DNA of 64,000 bases from Wukongibacter sp050859025 (GTDB lineage Bacteria; Bacillota; Clostridia; Peptostreptococcales; Caminicellaceae), in the NCBI RefSeq assembly GCF_050859025.1, contig NZ_CP138200.1, positions 4,030,001 to 4,094,000 of the forward strand, read 5' to 3'. Below are positions 43,243 to 51,491 of the stretch, one piece after another (the stretch's first letter is position 1; each line of letters starts with the position of its first letter). A program made the translations under genes and the position numbers. Below the pieces are notes generated by a model. That model was not told the DNA's origin. It did no database searches and worked only from the letters and a program-made list of their open reading frames with translations.

Positions 43243-43992
43243 CTATTTAAATGGAACTACTGTCTTTTCTTCAAACTTCCTTCCTTTGGCTTTCAAATAA
43301 CCTTTAAGCTTTTCCTTAGACGTATTCATAATAAGCTCCTTAGGCATTTCGACCAACTTAAATACTTCTATTGTCTTTTCAAACTTACCTACATCAAAGG
43401 ATATGTGGGCATCGCTGCCTGCAACAACAAATACTCCATGTTCCTTTGCCTTTCTAGCAATTGTTATACAATTATCGCGACTGCCACTACGACTAAGATT
43501 TGTAAAAGTACTATTGTTTATTTCGATTATCTTATTTGTTTTCTTAGCCCCTAGAACAAACTCATCAATATCGATTGGAAATCTTGGATTTCCTGGATGA
43601 GCAATTATGTCTATATATTTATTATCCATAACCTTTAAAAATGCCCTTGTATTTTCTTCTCTTGTTCCTGGCTCTATGCATACATCATGTAAGCTAGCCA
43701 GTACTATATCTAATCTCTTCAAATATGCTTCAGGTATATCTATATTTCCATCAAAGTCCATAATATTTGCTTCTACACCTCTCAAAACCTCGATACCATC
43801 TATCTCTCTTGGTATAACTCTTTGGTTTCCAATATGAAAAATATTTGGTCCCCCAGGCATAGCCGGCCCGTGGTCCGTAAAAGCAACTAGTTCTAGCCCC
43901 TTTGCTTTAGCAACAGATATATAATCATGTATAGTACTGTATGCATGTCCACTAACAATGGTATGGGTATGTGTATCTAAAATCAACTTCAT
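43243..43992 (-). CDS. PHP-domain phosphatase (YcdX type)
   Basis: Metal-dependent phosphoesterase of 249 aa. Metal ligands are visible in order: LDTHTHTIVSGHAYST (about 5), AFTDHGPAMPG (about 37), EVLRGVEANIMD, VLASLHDVC, IIAHPGNPRFP (about 137) and VVAGSDAHISFDVG (about 190). The set matches the trinuclear YcdX family. Natural substrate unknown. Start ATG 43992 after AAAGGAGGATTAAATTG. Confidence 0.88.
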   Translation of the reverse strand: MKLILDTHTHTIVSGHAYSTIHDYISVAKAKGLELVAFTDHGPAMPGGPNIFHIGNQRVIPREIDGIEVLRGVEANIMDFDGNIDIPEAYLKRLDIVLASLHDVCIEPGTREENTRAFLKVMDNKYIDIIAHPGNPRFPIDIDEFVLGAKKTNKIIEINNSTFTNLSRSGSRDNCITIARKAKEHGVFVVAGSDAHISFDVGKFEKTIEVFKLVEMPKELIMNTSKEKLKGYLKAKGRKFEEKTVVPFK

Positions 43993-44022
43993 CAATTTAA
44001 TCCTCCTTTATGTAAAAATTCA

Positions 44023-44121
44023 AAATGGAATAAAGCTTTTACATTCCTATTCTTTAAAAATCTTTGAAACATTGGTTATTGAAGAAATCAAAATGTAGAT
44101 TTATAAGTGTATTATATATAC
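44023..44121. repeat. R2 dispersed hairpin repeat, inverted
   Basis: Reads in the opposite orientation to most R2 copies: GAAATCAAAATGTAGATTTA near its right end. Confidence 0.7.
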
Positions 44122-45063
44122 TTAGTAACCTCTGTTTATGTTAACTAAATTTATAAGTGCTTCACCACTAATATATCTTCTCATATTTTCATAAATGTTT
44201 TCAAATCTTCTCTCATTACGCATCTCAGAGACCCATGAATTATGGGGAGTTATATAAATATTATCAAAGCTCCAAAGTTGACTATTCTTTGGCAAGGGCT
44301 CATTGTCAAATACATCTAAAGCAACTCCCAAATATTTATTCTCTCTAAGCTTTTTAACTAAATCTTCTTCATTAATAATATTCCCTCTCGATACGTTAAT
44401 TAATACTGAGCCCTTTTTCATTCTGTCCATTTTTTCTTCATTCAATAGGTTATGGGTGCTATTAGTATAAGGAATGGTACACACTACTATATCAGATATC
44501 TCTAGTAGCTTATTAATATCCTCAATAGCAAAGCATCTATCAAAATACTCCACCATATTTCCTCTTGTATTTAGACCATAAATATTTACTCCGAAGCCTT
44601 GGAGCCTTTTTGCTGCTTCTTTGGCTATAGTTCCTGTTCCTAAAAACCCTACGTTTTTACCATAAAGCTCAAATACATCCGTTGACAGCTTCCATTCTTT
44701 TATATCTTGCTTTCTATAAAAATATTTACTATTTTTATAGATCTCTAATATCTTCAAAACTATCCATTCACCCATAGGTATGCTGTACCCACCCTTATTA
44801 TTGGATAGATGAATTCCTTTTTCCTTTATATATTTAAGTGGAGCTTGATCGATTCCTATACTAGATAATTGAATCCATTTCAAATTTTTAAGTTTAGTAA
44901 TATCGAGATTGTTAAAGGGATTATAACAAACTAAAACCTCTATATCTTCTATTTCTTCACAATTAGATATTTGGCTTTCGTGTATATAAATGATTTCATA
45001 GCCTAAATCACTTATAGACTTCATCTTTTCTTCTCCATAGTCATATGTAAATAGAACTTTCAT
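44122..45063 (-). CDS. D-2-hydroxyacid dehydrogenase family
   Basis: NAD(P)-dependent dehydrogenase of 313 aa. The Rossmann fingerprint is VGFLGTGTIAKEAAKRL (about 138), then VVCTIPYTNSTHNLLN, VLINVSRGNIINEEDLV with the catalytic Arg (about 218), VALDVFDNEPLP with the catalytic Glu (about 248), and the catalytic His in YITPHNSW (about 278). The complete triad indicates an active enzyme; substrate unknown. ATG after GAGGGATAGCT. Confidence 0.88.
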   Translation of the reverse strand: MKVLFTYDYGEEKMKSISDLGYEIIYIHESQISNCEEIEDIEVLVCYNPFNNLDITKLKNLKWIQLSSIGIDQAPLKYIKEKGIHLSNNKGGYSIPMGEWIVLKILEIYKNSKYFYRKQDIKEWKLSTDVFELYGKNVGFLGTGTIAKEAAKRLQGFGVNIYGLNTRGNMVEYFDRCFAIEDINKLLEISDIVVCTIPYTNSTHNLLNEEKMDRMKKGSVLINVSRGNIINEEDLVKKLRENKYLGVALDVFDNEPLPKNSQLWSFDNIYITPHNSWVSEMRNERRFENIYENMRRYISGEALINLVNINRGY

Positions 45064-45165
45064 AGCTATCCCTCCTCGTTAAAATTTTTAATGAAAGTCC
45101 AAGTACTTCAAATTTCTTCATATCGATTAGATTCTTCTTAAAAAACTCACCTTAAAAATATAAAA

Positions 45166-45184
45166 GCTACTGCTAAGCAGTAAC
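45166..45184 (-). terminator. Terminator of the PilZ gene
   Basis: TACTGC/GCAGTA stem, followed on the minus strand by TAGCTTTTATATTT, immediately after the stop at 45186. Confidence 0.65.
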
Positions 45185-45185
45185 T

Positions 45186-45530
45186 CTATTCAAATATTTC
45201 CTTTTCATATTCATCTATACTGTCACTTAAAACATCTGCTAATCCAATAAACTCACAACCGACTATAAAACCGTTATTAATTTTTTGATTTCTTACAATC
45301 CTAAGTACACTATAAAACATTTTTTCATCATCTATAGTGATCTTAGCATTAAAATAATATCCTATAGGTAATTCAATTTCACTGATTAAGCCAATCCCAG
45401 TTTTAGAAACATTTATTAATGTAACCTTATCCTTAATACCGTCAAAGGTTTTGTCTCCAGATTGATACAAAGATTCTATTTCTAAACTAATATTTACCGG
45501 CAATCTTTTACTTTTTCTTTTGTCCTCCAT
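45186..45530 (-). CDS. PilZ-domain protein
   Basis: Single-domain protein of 114 aa. The cyclic-di-GMP signature is present in the order expected: KRKSKRLPVNISLEI (RxxxR region) and LINVSKTGIGL (NxSxxG; canonical D replaced by N). This suggests binding of cyclic-di-GMP and control of motility or surface properties, not proven here. Start ATG 45530, after GGAGGAATATTG; the frame is open further but lacks a site. Monocistronic. Confidence 0.85.
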   Translation of the reverse strand: MEDKRKSKRLPVNISLEIESLYQSGDKTFDGIKDKVTLINVSKTGIGLISEIELPIGYYFNAKITIDDEKMFYSVLRIVRNQKINNGFIVGCEFIGLADVLSDSIDEYEKEIFE

Positions 45531-45771
45531 CAATATTCCTCCCAATAGTATTATATATTCTATTATAACACATGGAATATATTCACTAACTACCTAATAA
45601 TAATTTTACAATTAACTCATTATTTATGTCATTTCCGAAGACTATATCATAAACTATAGTATAGAATATAAGCACATCAGAAATCACCAGTAAAGATTTT
45701 AAGTCTCAATTAATTTATATACTTATTATTGGTGATTATTTCTTTATGTATTTAAGAAAAGGGGTAATGTG

Positions 45772-46020
45772 ATGTCGGCTAGCTCAAAACAATTTTTTAA
45801 TATTCTAAAATCTGAGACATTCCTCAATTTAATAAATGCAGATAAAATTAAGATTGTCGAGCTAAACTCTGCTGTTGCTTTACTTATAAAGTGTAATATT
45901 GATTTCGATGTAATCTTTACTGCTGGAACTAAAAGGGAGTTCCCCGAGGCTATACTTGTAGTTTATCTTAATCCTAATACCAATATCGACTTTAGGTTTC
46001 AATTCGAAAATTGTCCATAG
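45772..46020 (+). CDS. Hypothetical protein
   Basis: Unrecognised protein of 82 aa starting at ATG 45772, eight bases after AAAGGGG. It begins SASSKQFFNILKSETFLN and ends with a beta-rich part (VALLIKCNIDFDVIFTAG, VVYLNPNTNIDFRF). No signal or membrane segment. Its position at the edge of the spore-surface cluster (45.8-52.6 kb) is suggestive only. Confidence 0.6.
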   Translation: MSASSKQFFNILKSETFLNLINADKIKIVELNSAVALLIKCNIDFDVIFTAGTKREFPEAILVVYLNPNTNIDFRFQFENCP

Positions 46021-46045
46021 TCTATTGACTTACTTTTAAATCTTT

Positions 46046-46098
46046 AAAAACTTACTACTACATATATTTTTAAAAACACTATAGCCATACCACAAAAT
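46046..46098. repeat. R3 intergenic repeat
   Basis: AAACTTACTACTACATATAT followed by a CTATAGCCATACC block, shared with 50640-50690. Confidence 0.55.
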
Positions 46099-46103
46099 AT
46101 AAC

Positions 46104-47564
46104 CTATATAATTTTAGGTCTATAGCTTAAGTTCACATCTAAATAAGCATTATCAGTCATCTGAACAACATTGCCCTTCTCTATATCTAAAATATATACT
46201 TTAAAATGATCTATGTAATTAGCACTATAATATATTTTCTTTTCATCTATTTTCCAAACATAATCTCTGATAGTTTTATTTCCTATTTTTCTTGTTAAAT
46301 TTATCGTTACTCTCGTCTTAATATCATATAAGTATATATTATCAATTATTTCTTTCCTTCCTATATATGTTATATAATTTCCCTTTGGAGAATATCTTAA
46401 TTTTCTAAGTTTTACTAATTTATCAGGTATTTTAATAAATTCTCTTTCATATGTGTTTATGTTAATGACATATAAATTGTATTCTCCAAGCTTCTCATCT
46501 ATTATATAAGCTATATTTTTATCATTTAGACTCCAATCATAATCTTTAACTTTTCCAAAGCTAGTAAGCTGTTTTAAACCAAGTCCATTGTTTTCCATAA
46601 TATAGAGTCGTTTTTCATCTAAAGAAGATCTTGTAAATGCAATTTTCTCTCCATTATGGGAGCATATTGGTTTGTAGTTTTTTCCTAAATCCTCACCATA
46701 TGTTAGTCTCTCATAGTTTAATCCCCTTACATCTATAGAATATATATCCTTTTCATTATCCTTTGTGGCAGAAAAGTATATTTTATCTCCATTATTATTC
46801 CAGCAATAGCTTGTAATACTTTCAAAAATCATTGGATCTGTAATTCTAACAGGTATATCATTATTTATATTCAATATATATAACATATATCCACCTTCCC
46901 GATTCGATAAAAAGGCTATATCTTGCCCACCGGGTGACCAAGTGGGTAAAATCACCTTTAATAAATATTCCTCAGTCAGCTTCTTATAATATTTCCCATC
47001 ATCATAACAAATACCAAGATAACTGCCTTTGGAATTATGATACTCACAAAGACATATTTCATATGTAGGTATATATCTCACTTCAGATATTAAGAAGCAT
47101 GTAGAATGAACTTTCCTTGAATTTATTCTATTGATGACAACATCCTGTGTAAATACATTGGTTTTGAACTTTTCATGCTTTACTAATAATTCCGTTTCAG
47201 TTCCTTCAATAAGTGGTGATACATCTATATAAACAATTGCCATAGATGTATTTTGGATAACATGCATACTCTGCTGCACATCATCAGTAACATACATTAT
47301 CCTTTGAGTTATTTCTATTTCTAATAATAGCTGACAAGATGAAATATTCTCACCTTCAAAGGACTTTCCCGCTACATTTCTAACTGTTTTTATCGAGGTA
47401 ACCCTTGGTGTAATAATTATAGAAATCACTTCTTTAATGTCCGGCAAATAGTCCGAAATATCAATTGTTTGACTAATGTTAGATTGTGAGAAATATTTCA
47501 TCACATCGGGTATATTGTTAGCTATACCATTTTTCTTAATTGGAAATCTTTTATAGTTCATCAT
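46104..47564 (-). CDS. SPOCS (DUF3794) domain fused to a TolB-like beta-propeller
   Basis: Protein of 486 aa, no signal peptide. Residues about 10-165 form a SPOCS domain (DISDYLPDIKEVISIIITP, QLLLEIEITQRIMYV, STCFLISEVRYIP), known from spore-surface and spore-envelope proteins such as clostridial SipL. Residues about 185-480 are PD40/TolB-type propeller repeats with recurrent endings such as DIAFLSNREGGYMLYILN, KIYFSATKDNEKDIYSID and KIAFTRSSLDEKRLYIM. The fusion is unusual; a structural or carbohydrate-contacting role on the spore is inferred. Start ATG 47564, five bases after GGGAG. Divergent from the next SPOCS gene. Confidence 0.82.
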   Translation of the reverse strand: MMNYKRFPIKKNGIANNIPDVMKYFSQSNISQTIDISDYLPDIKEVISIIITPRVTSIKTVRNVAGKSFEGENISSCQLLLEIEITQRIMYVTDDVQQSMHVIQNTSMAIVYIDVSPLIEGTETELLVKHEKFKTNVFTQDVVINRINSRKVHSTCFLISEVRYIPTYEICLCEYHNSKGSYLGICYDDGKYYKKLTEEYLLKVILPTWSPGGQDIAFLSNREGGYMLYILNINNDIPVRITDPMIFESITSYCWNNNGDKIYFSATKDNEKDIYSIDVRGLNYERLTYGEDLGKNYKPICSHNGEKIAFTRSSLDEKRLYIMENNGLGLKQLTSFGKVKDYDWSLNDKNIAYIIDEKLGEYNLYVININTYEREFIKIPDKLVKLRKLRYSPKGNYITYIGRKEIIDNIYLYDIKTRVTINLTRKIGNKTIRDYVWKIDEKKIYYSANYIDHFKVYILDIEKGNVVQMTDNAYLDVNLSYRPKII

Positions 47565-47692
47565 ATCCACTCCCTATAAATTATAATATTGAAGGAGAAA
47601 AAATATATTTATAATATATTATTCTTTGTACTTATTCTAATATCTTATTTCAAGGTATTCTTGATACTAAAATATCTATTCAACGTAAAAAA

Positions 47693-47730
47693 AAATATTA
47701 TGGATTTTTATGTACATAACCATAATATTT
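47693..47730. terminator. Hairpin in the divergent SPOCS intergenic region
   Basis: AAATATTATGG and CCATAATATTT, perfect 11-bp arms. It lies between two divergent genes, so it is more likely a regulatory element or inserted repeat than a working terminator. Confidence 0.5.
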
Positions 47731-47837
47731 AAACTCTATAGATATACTTTGCATATTTTCTTTTTAAAATAATAAAATATTATCAAAGAATAATAATATT
47801 CGGTACTGTTTCATCAGTTCATTAAGGAGGTTTACAC

Positions 47838-48341
47838 ATGTCTAGTACTGTAGAAGCTCTTATAGAATATCTAGGTATATCAAATAATCTACCTAAAGCT
47901 CCTTCTTCCTTCAAACAGGTAAATTTACAAGAAATCATAACATTGTCAAAGAATGCTCCAGATATTAATGAAATACTGAAAATAACTGTAGATACAGATA
48001 TTATAGAAACTAGAGCTATTAAAACCCCAAGAGGAACTTCCTTTGATGGAAAAATTTTGACTGGTTGGGGTCTAATAATAGAAAATCAGTTAGAAGTAAA
48101 AATAGAGTATAGTACTAATGATCTTGTAAAACAATCAATTCATATAGTCTACTCTACTATTCCTTATAGTAGTTTCATAGTACTCCCAATACACTTCAAG
48201 CCCTCACACTCTATTAAAGCCTCAGGTTATATAGAAAATTTATATACTAAAGGCCTTAATAAAAGACAAGTTTTTCTCAATGCAATTATATTTGTAGATG
48301 CTTTTATTTATGGGTTTAATAGAATTAAATTGGATATATAA
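47838..48341 (+). CDS. SPOCS (DUF3794) domain protein
   Basis: Single-domain protein of 167 aa with the SPOCS pattern VNLQEIITLSKNAPDINEIL, IIETRAIKTPRGTSFDGK, LIIENQLEVKIEYST, then a C-terminal LNAIIFVDAFIYG. The short leader (TVEALIEYLGISNNL) is not a secretion signal. Presumed spore-coat or spore-envelope component. ATG after AAGGAGGTTTACAC. Divergent from the SPOCS-propeller gene. Confidence 0.85.
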   Translation: MSSTVEALIEYLGISNNLPKAPSSFKQVNLQEIITLSKNAPDINEILKITVDTDIIETRAIKTPRGTSFDGKILTGWGLIIENQLEVKIEYSTNDLVKQSIHIVYSTIPYSSFIVLPIHFKPSHSIKASGYIENLYTKGLNKRQVFLNAIIFVDAFIYGFNRIKLDI

Positions 48342-48419
48342 GCCACCTTTTTAACCATCTTATACTCCGACAAATATATAATTAACACATAACTAAATAA
48401 TTCGTCATAGTAAATTTTT

Positions 48420-48887
48420 CTATCTTAACAAAATACATTGATGTACACTTTGACCTGCTAAAACTTTTATACACTGAACTACGTTTTTCAAGCCATGTCC
48501 TGTATATGCAAGTATACTATAATATCCAGGAGGTAGGTCCTCTATTGAAAAGTTTCCATTCTCATCTGATTTAGTTTTATATACCGCAATTTCATTTATC
48601 ACCCCAAAGTATAACAATATACTAACATTTGAAAGTATCTTACTATTTTCCTCTAAATAGGTAACCCCTGTTATTTTTCCAGAATAATCTTTAGGATTAA
48701 ATTCAGCATTAACATTGAAATTTTGTGTATTAAATTGTACAGGGGTTGCATTGACATTTTGAGCCTGATCTATATCTTGGATATTACGTTGACTACTTAC
48801 TTGTTCTTGTGTTCCGCTCTTTTCGTCTGCATCTATGGAACCTTTTGTTCTTCTGCTAGCTCTTTCTGATTTATCTTCCATCCCCAT
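48420..48887 (-). CDS. Protein with a carboxypeptidase-regulatory-like domain
   Basis: Protein of 155 aa. The first half is polar and disordered (ERASRRTKGSIDADEKSGT, NVNATPVQFNTQNFNVNAE); the second is a prealbumin-like beta-sandwich: YSGKITGVTYLEENSKILSN, NGNFSIEDLPPGYYSILAYT. No signal peptide. Sits among spore-surface genes, where such folds form fibres or scaffolds (inference). I chose ATG 48887, which follows GGAGGTGAAGCT. Confidence 0.72.
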   Translation of the reverse strand: MGMEDKSERASRRTKGSIDADEKSGTQEQVSSQRNIQDIDQAQNVNATPVQFNTQNFNVNAEFNPKDYSGKITGVTYLEENSKILSNVSILLYFGVINEIAVYKTKSDENGNFSIEDLPPGYYSILAYTGHGLKNVVQCIKVLAGQSVHQCILLR

Positions 48888-48973
48888 AGCTTCACCTCCC
48901 ATATCTACACCTTAATATTTTTCTAACTTTTCTTTATTAAATCTTGCATTATATATAATTTTATTTAATTTAA

Positions 48974-49000
48974 ATAGTGGGGTAAATCCCCACTATTTTA
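48974..49000 (-). terminator. Terminator of the repeat-protein gene
   Basis: AAATAGTGGGG and CCCCACTATTT, perfect 11-bp stem, 12 bp after the stop at 49012. The minus-strand T content after it is modest. Confidence 0.7.
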
Positions 49001-49011
49001 AATCAGGAATA

Positions 49012-49593
49012 TTAGTATCTTCCTTTTTCGAATTTGATGTTTTTTGCTTTAGCGTCTGCATCGGCTTTATTTTTATTTTTATTATATGCATCTGCGTCTG
49101 CATCGGCATAAGCTTTATTTTTGTTTTTATTATATGCATCTGCATCAGAATAAGCTTTATTTTTATTTTTACTATATGCATCTGCATCAGAATAGGCCTT
49201 ATTTTTATTTTTACTATATGCATCTGCATCGGATTCTGAATCAGAATCAGCATCGTTTTCTGCTTTTTGACCTTGATATTGTCTAATTACGTTGTGATTA
49301 TATTGCTTGTTAAATTGTATCTGCTTATGATATTCTTTTTCAATTTCTTTTTCTATATCTATGTCTTTTTCTACATCTATCTCACTTTCTGCTTCAAAAT
49401 CAAAGTTTTTATTTTTTGCATAAGCATCTGAATCTGCGTCGGCATATGCATTAGCTTTATTTTTATTTTTTAGTCTTGCATCAAGATCGGCTTTAAGTCT
49501 TGCCTTTAAATCAGCTTCCAATTTAGCTTTTAATTCATTTTCTAATTCAGTCTTTATTTCTTTCTTAAGCCTTCCATAATCAAAGTGTGTCAT
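49012..49593 (-). CDS. Low-complexity Asp/Ala/Lys/Asn repeat protein
   Basis: Protein of 193 aa without a recognised fold. Residues about 8-42 are a Lys/Glu/Ala/Leu helix with a heptad-like run (LKAKLEADLKARLKADL). Then KNKNKANAYADADSDAY, an acidic coil (EIDVEKDIDIEKEI), and from about 118 four or more copies of a 14-residue unit SDADAYSKNKNKAY, the last ones varying in S/N/A. The repeat DNA (about 49040-49230) is nearly identical between units, so copy number may vary by slippage. It lies in a spore-surface cluster, and charge-alternating repeats fit a coat or filament protein. ATG after TTGGAGGAATAAAAAG. Confidence 0.75.
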   Translation of the reverse strand: MTHFDYGRLKKEIKTELENELKAKLEADLKARLKADLDARLKNKNKANAYADADSDAYAKNKNFDFEAESEIDVEKDIDIEKEIEKEYHKQIQFNKQYNHNVIRQYQGQKAENDADSDSESDADAYSKNKNKAYSDADAYSKNKNKAYSDADAYNKNKNKAYADADADAYNKNKNKADADAKAKNIKFEKGRY

Positions 49594-50067
49594 CTTTTTA
49601 TTCCTCCAACTATTTTTTGTCGGCTAGTACTCTTTCCCTAGCCTCGATACATATTATTAGGGAAAAGTATATAATGTTACTATTTTGTATAATTTTGGAA
49701 TCGAAAACATCTTCTTGTACTTATCCAGGTCACCCCAAGAATAGTACACACTTTTTATAGATCTTCATAAAATTTTTTAGTAAGGAATTTTTAGATGTAT
49801 TTCTATAAGTCTGCCAAAATCTCATGGGAAAGTGTAATAGCTTTAAATACTATGACAGATTATGTTGAAAGAAAGTAAATCAATAGGTTGGGGCTTAAAA
49901 AAATCTAACACATTTTAATCCATATGAAATTTAATACAAGCTATATAATACAGATAGCTCTGTATTATATAGCTTGTATAAAGTATTAAAACTTGAAAAT
50001 CTATTGATATAAATAATGTTTTTTTGTGCTTTAAATATATTCCAAAGCCTCAGCTATGTAAATATAA
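49594..50067. other. Gene-free spacer with a 21-bp perfect hairpin
   Basis: No coding region seen. The distinct feature is the inverted repeat at 49934-49979; the rest is AT-rich. Confidence 0.55.
49934..49979. repeat. Perfect 21-bp inverted repeat
   Basis: Arms 49934-49954 and 49959-49979 are exact reverse complements around a 4-nt loop (TAGC). It lies 89 bp after the stop codon at 50068. There is no clear U-run on either side. It may be a terminator for the minus-strand gene or a small mobile hairpin. Confidence 0.8.
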
Positions 50068-50445
50068 CTAATCTATTTCTTCGTCATCGAATTTATTATC
50101 TACTTCGTCAAAGTCGCTGTAATAAACTTCAGGTTTTATGATTATTTCTCTATTATTAATATCTTCTATCCACACCTTTATTACATACTTTTGATTTGGT
50201 TCAAGGGGCCCAAATATAAAGTGTCCCCATTCATCAGTAAAGGTATGGGTTATTGGTTGTAATTCATAAGGCTCCATACATTTTTCCTTAAAAAGCTTAA
50301 CTACAGCATCTTTAACAACCTCGTTTCTGTAATTTTTAACAACTCCTTGAATTACGCTTCTAGGTTCGTAAGGAACTTTTAAAATGACATCTAGTTGTTC
50401 ATTTTCATCTGGAACAAATCCAAAGCTTACTAATCTATAGCCCAC
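50068..50445 (-). CDS. Carboxypeptidase-regulatory-like (prealbumin-fold) protein
   Basis: Protein of 125 aa: beta-sandwich domain of the carboxypeptidase-regulatory/collagen-binding-B kind (VIQGVVKNYRNEVVKDAVVKLF, TFTDEWGHFIFGPLEPNQKYVIKVW) followed by an acidic tail (EVYYSDFDEVDNKFDDEEID). No signal peptide. Starts with GTG 50445 after GGGGGATATT. With its relatives in the cluster it probably forms part of the spore surface. Confidence 0.7.
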   Translation of the reverse strand: MGYRLVSFGFVPDENEQLDVILKVPYEPRSVIQGVVKNYRNEVVKDAVVKLFKEKCMEPYELQPITHTFTDEWGHFIFGPLEPNQKYVIKVWIEDINNREIIIKPEVYYSDFDEVDNKFDDEEID

Positions 50446-50869
50446 AATAATATCCCCCTTTAGTTTTGTACTATATTATATGTCTACTACATTTCATTAT
50501 TCCAAGAATAATTAGCATATGAAGATTTTACATTTTATAGAATCTTTCATAAAGATTTCAAAGGCTGACTTTTCCTATATAGATATTCCAATAAAACTAT
50601 TACTTTATACACATGAGCAAATTGCATAATTACCATCTTAAAAAGCTTACTACTACATATAGTCTTAAATTCCCTAGAGCTATACCATATTTATTATGCA
50701 ATTGTGCCAAGTTAGAATTATGCAACTTCCTCACATAACAGACATTATATCTATTTAAAATCTTAAACTATTTATAATTTCCTATGTATTATCAAAAAGT
50801 ACTTCTAAATTATGAATATGAAAATAAAATTGTACAAGAAGTATATTATTATGGAAAGAGGTGAGATAA
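50446..50869. other. Gene-free spacer with repeat fragments
   Basis: Holds a left-half R1 fragment (about 50576-50618), an R3 copy (50640-50690), and an inverted repeat AATTGCATAAT (50620-50630) / ATTATGCAATT (50693-50703) that encloses the R3 copy like the ends of a small inserted element. Confidence 0.55.
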
Positions 50870-51481
50870 ATGGGAATTGTTAGAAACCACATCAATATTG
50901 AAGGGATAACTCGAGAAGAGGATTTATCAAAAAATAAAAACGGACATACAATTATATATTCTGAAGAAAAAACTCTTTTTCTCCCAACAGATAAACCTGA
51001 AATAAAAAGTATATACGAAATTCTTATAAGCATAGATATAAAATCACATAGATCCATAACTACTCCAATAGGTAATGTAGTAGTTTTAGATGGACTTAAA
51101 AAATATAAAATTATCTATACAGAAAATAGCGAAATAGAAAAAGTATCTATCCTCAATCTTGATACAACATTCAATACATTTACTGAATTGCCAAAGGGAT
51201 TAGAGGATATATGGAATTTAAAGATACATGTGATTGATGCATATTTCAGTGTTATTAATCCTCAAAAAATCTATGGCCATTTTCTATATCTAGTAGATGT
51301 TAATTATAATGTCGATTATAAAAAGAGCCCTCTAAAAACTCTAAACCCAAATACATACGATGGAATACAAGTCAAGTCAAAACCATTAGAAAATATGTAC
51401 AAGGAGCTGTCTATATCTGAAGATATAGATAAATATAGTTATAATAACCCCTTAATAGATCTAGATGAAGAAATCCTATGA
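50870..51481 (+). CDS. SPOCS-like (DUF3794-related) protein
   Basis: Protein of 203 aa. The core resembles a SPOCS domain but is more diverged: IYEILISIDIKSHRSITTPIG, VLDGLKKYKIIYTE, TFTELPKGLEDIWNLKIHVIDAYFSVI. The C-terminal 50 residues are polar. No signal peptide. ATG after AAAGAGGTGAGATAA. Its end overlaps the open frame of the glycosyltransferase, whose real start lies just beyond, so the two are co-transcribed. Assignment to SPOCS is likely but not certain. Confidence 0.65.
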   Translation: MGIVRNHINIEGITREEDLSKNKNGHTIIYSEEKTLFLPTDKPEIKSIYEILISIDIKSHRSITTPIGNVVVLDGLKKYKIIYTENSEIEKVSILNLDTTFNTFTELPKGLEDIWNLKIHVIDAYFSVINPQKIYGHFLYLVDVNYNVDYKKSPLKTLNPNTYDGIQVKSKPLENMYKELSISEDIDKYSYNNPLIDLDEEIL

Positions 51482-51491
51482 GGTGATATTT

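Noticed and set aside
49086..49286. Open frames on both strands over the tandem repeats (Tyr/Phe/His-rich on plus, Met/Ile/Lys-rich on minus frame 2)
   Set aside because: They are shadow frames of the 14-residue repeat gene at 49012-49593, which alone has a ribosome site and a terminator.
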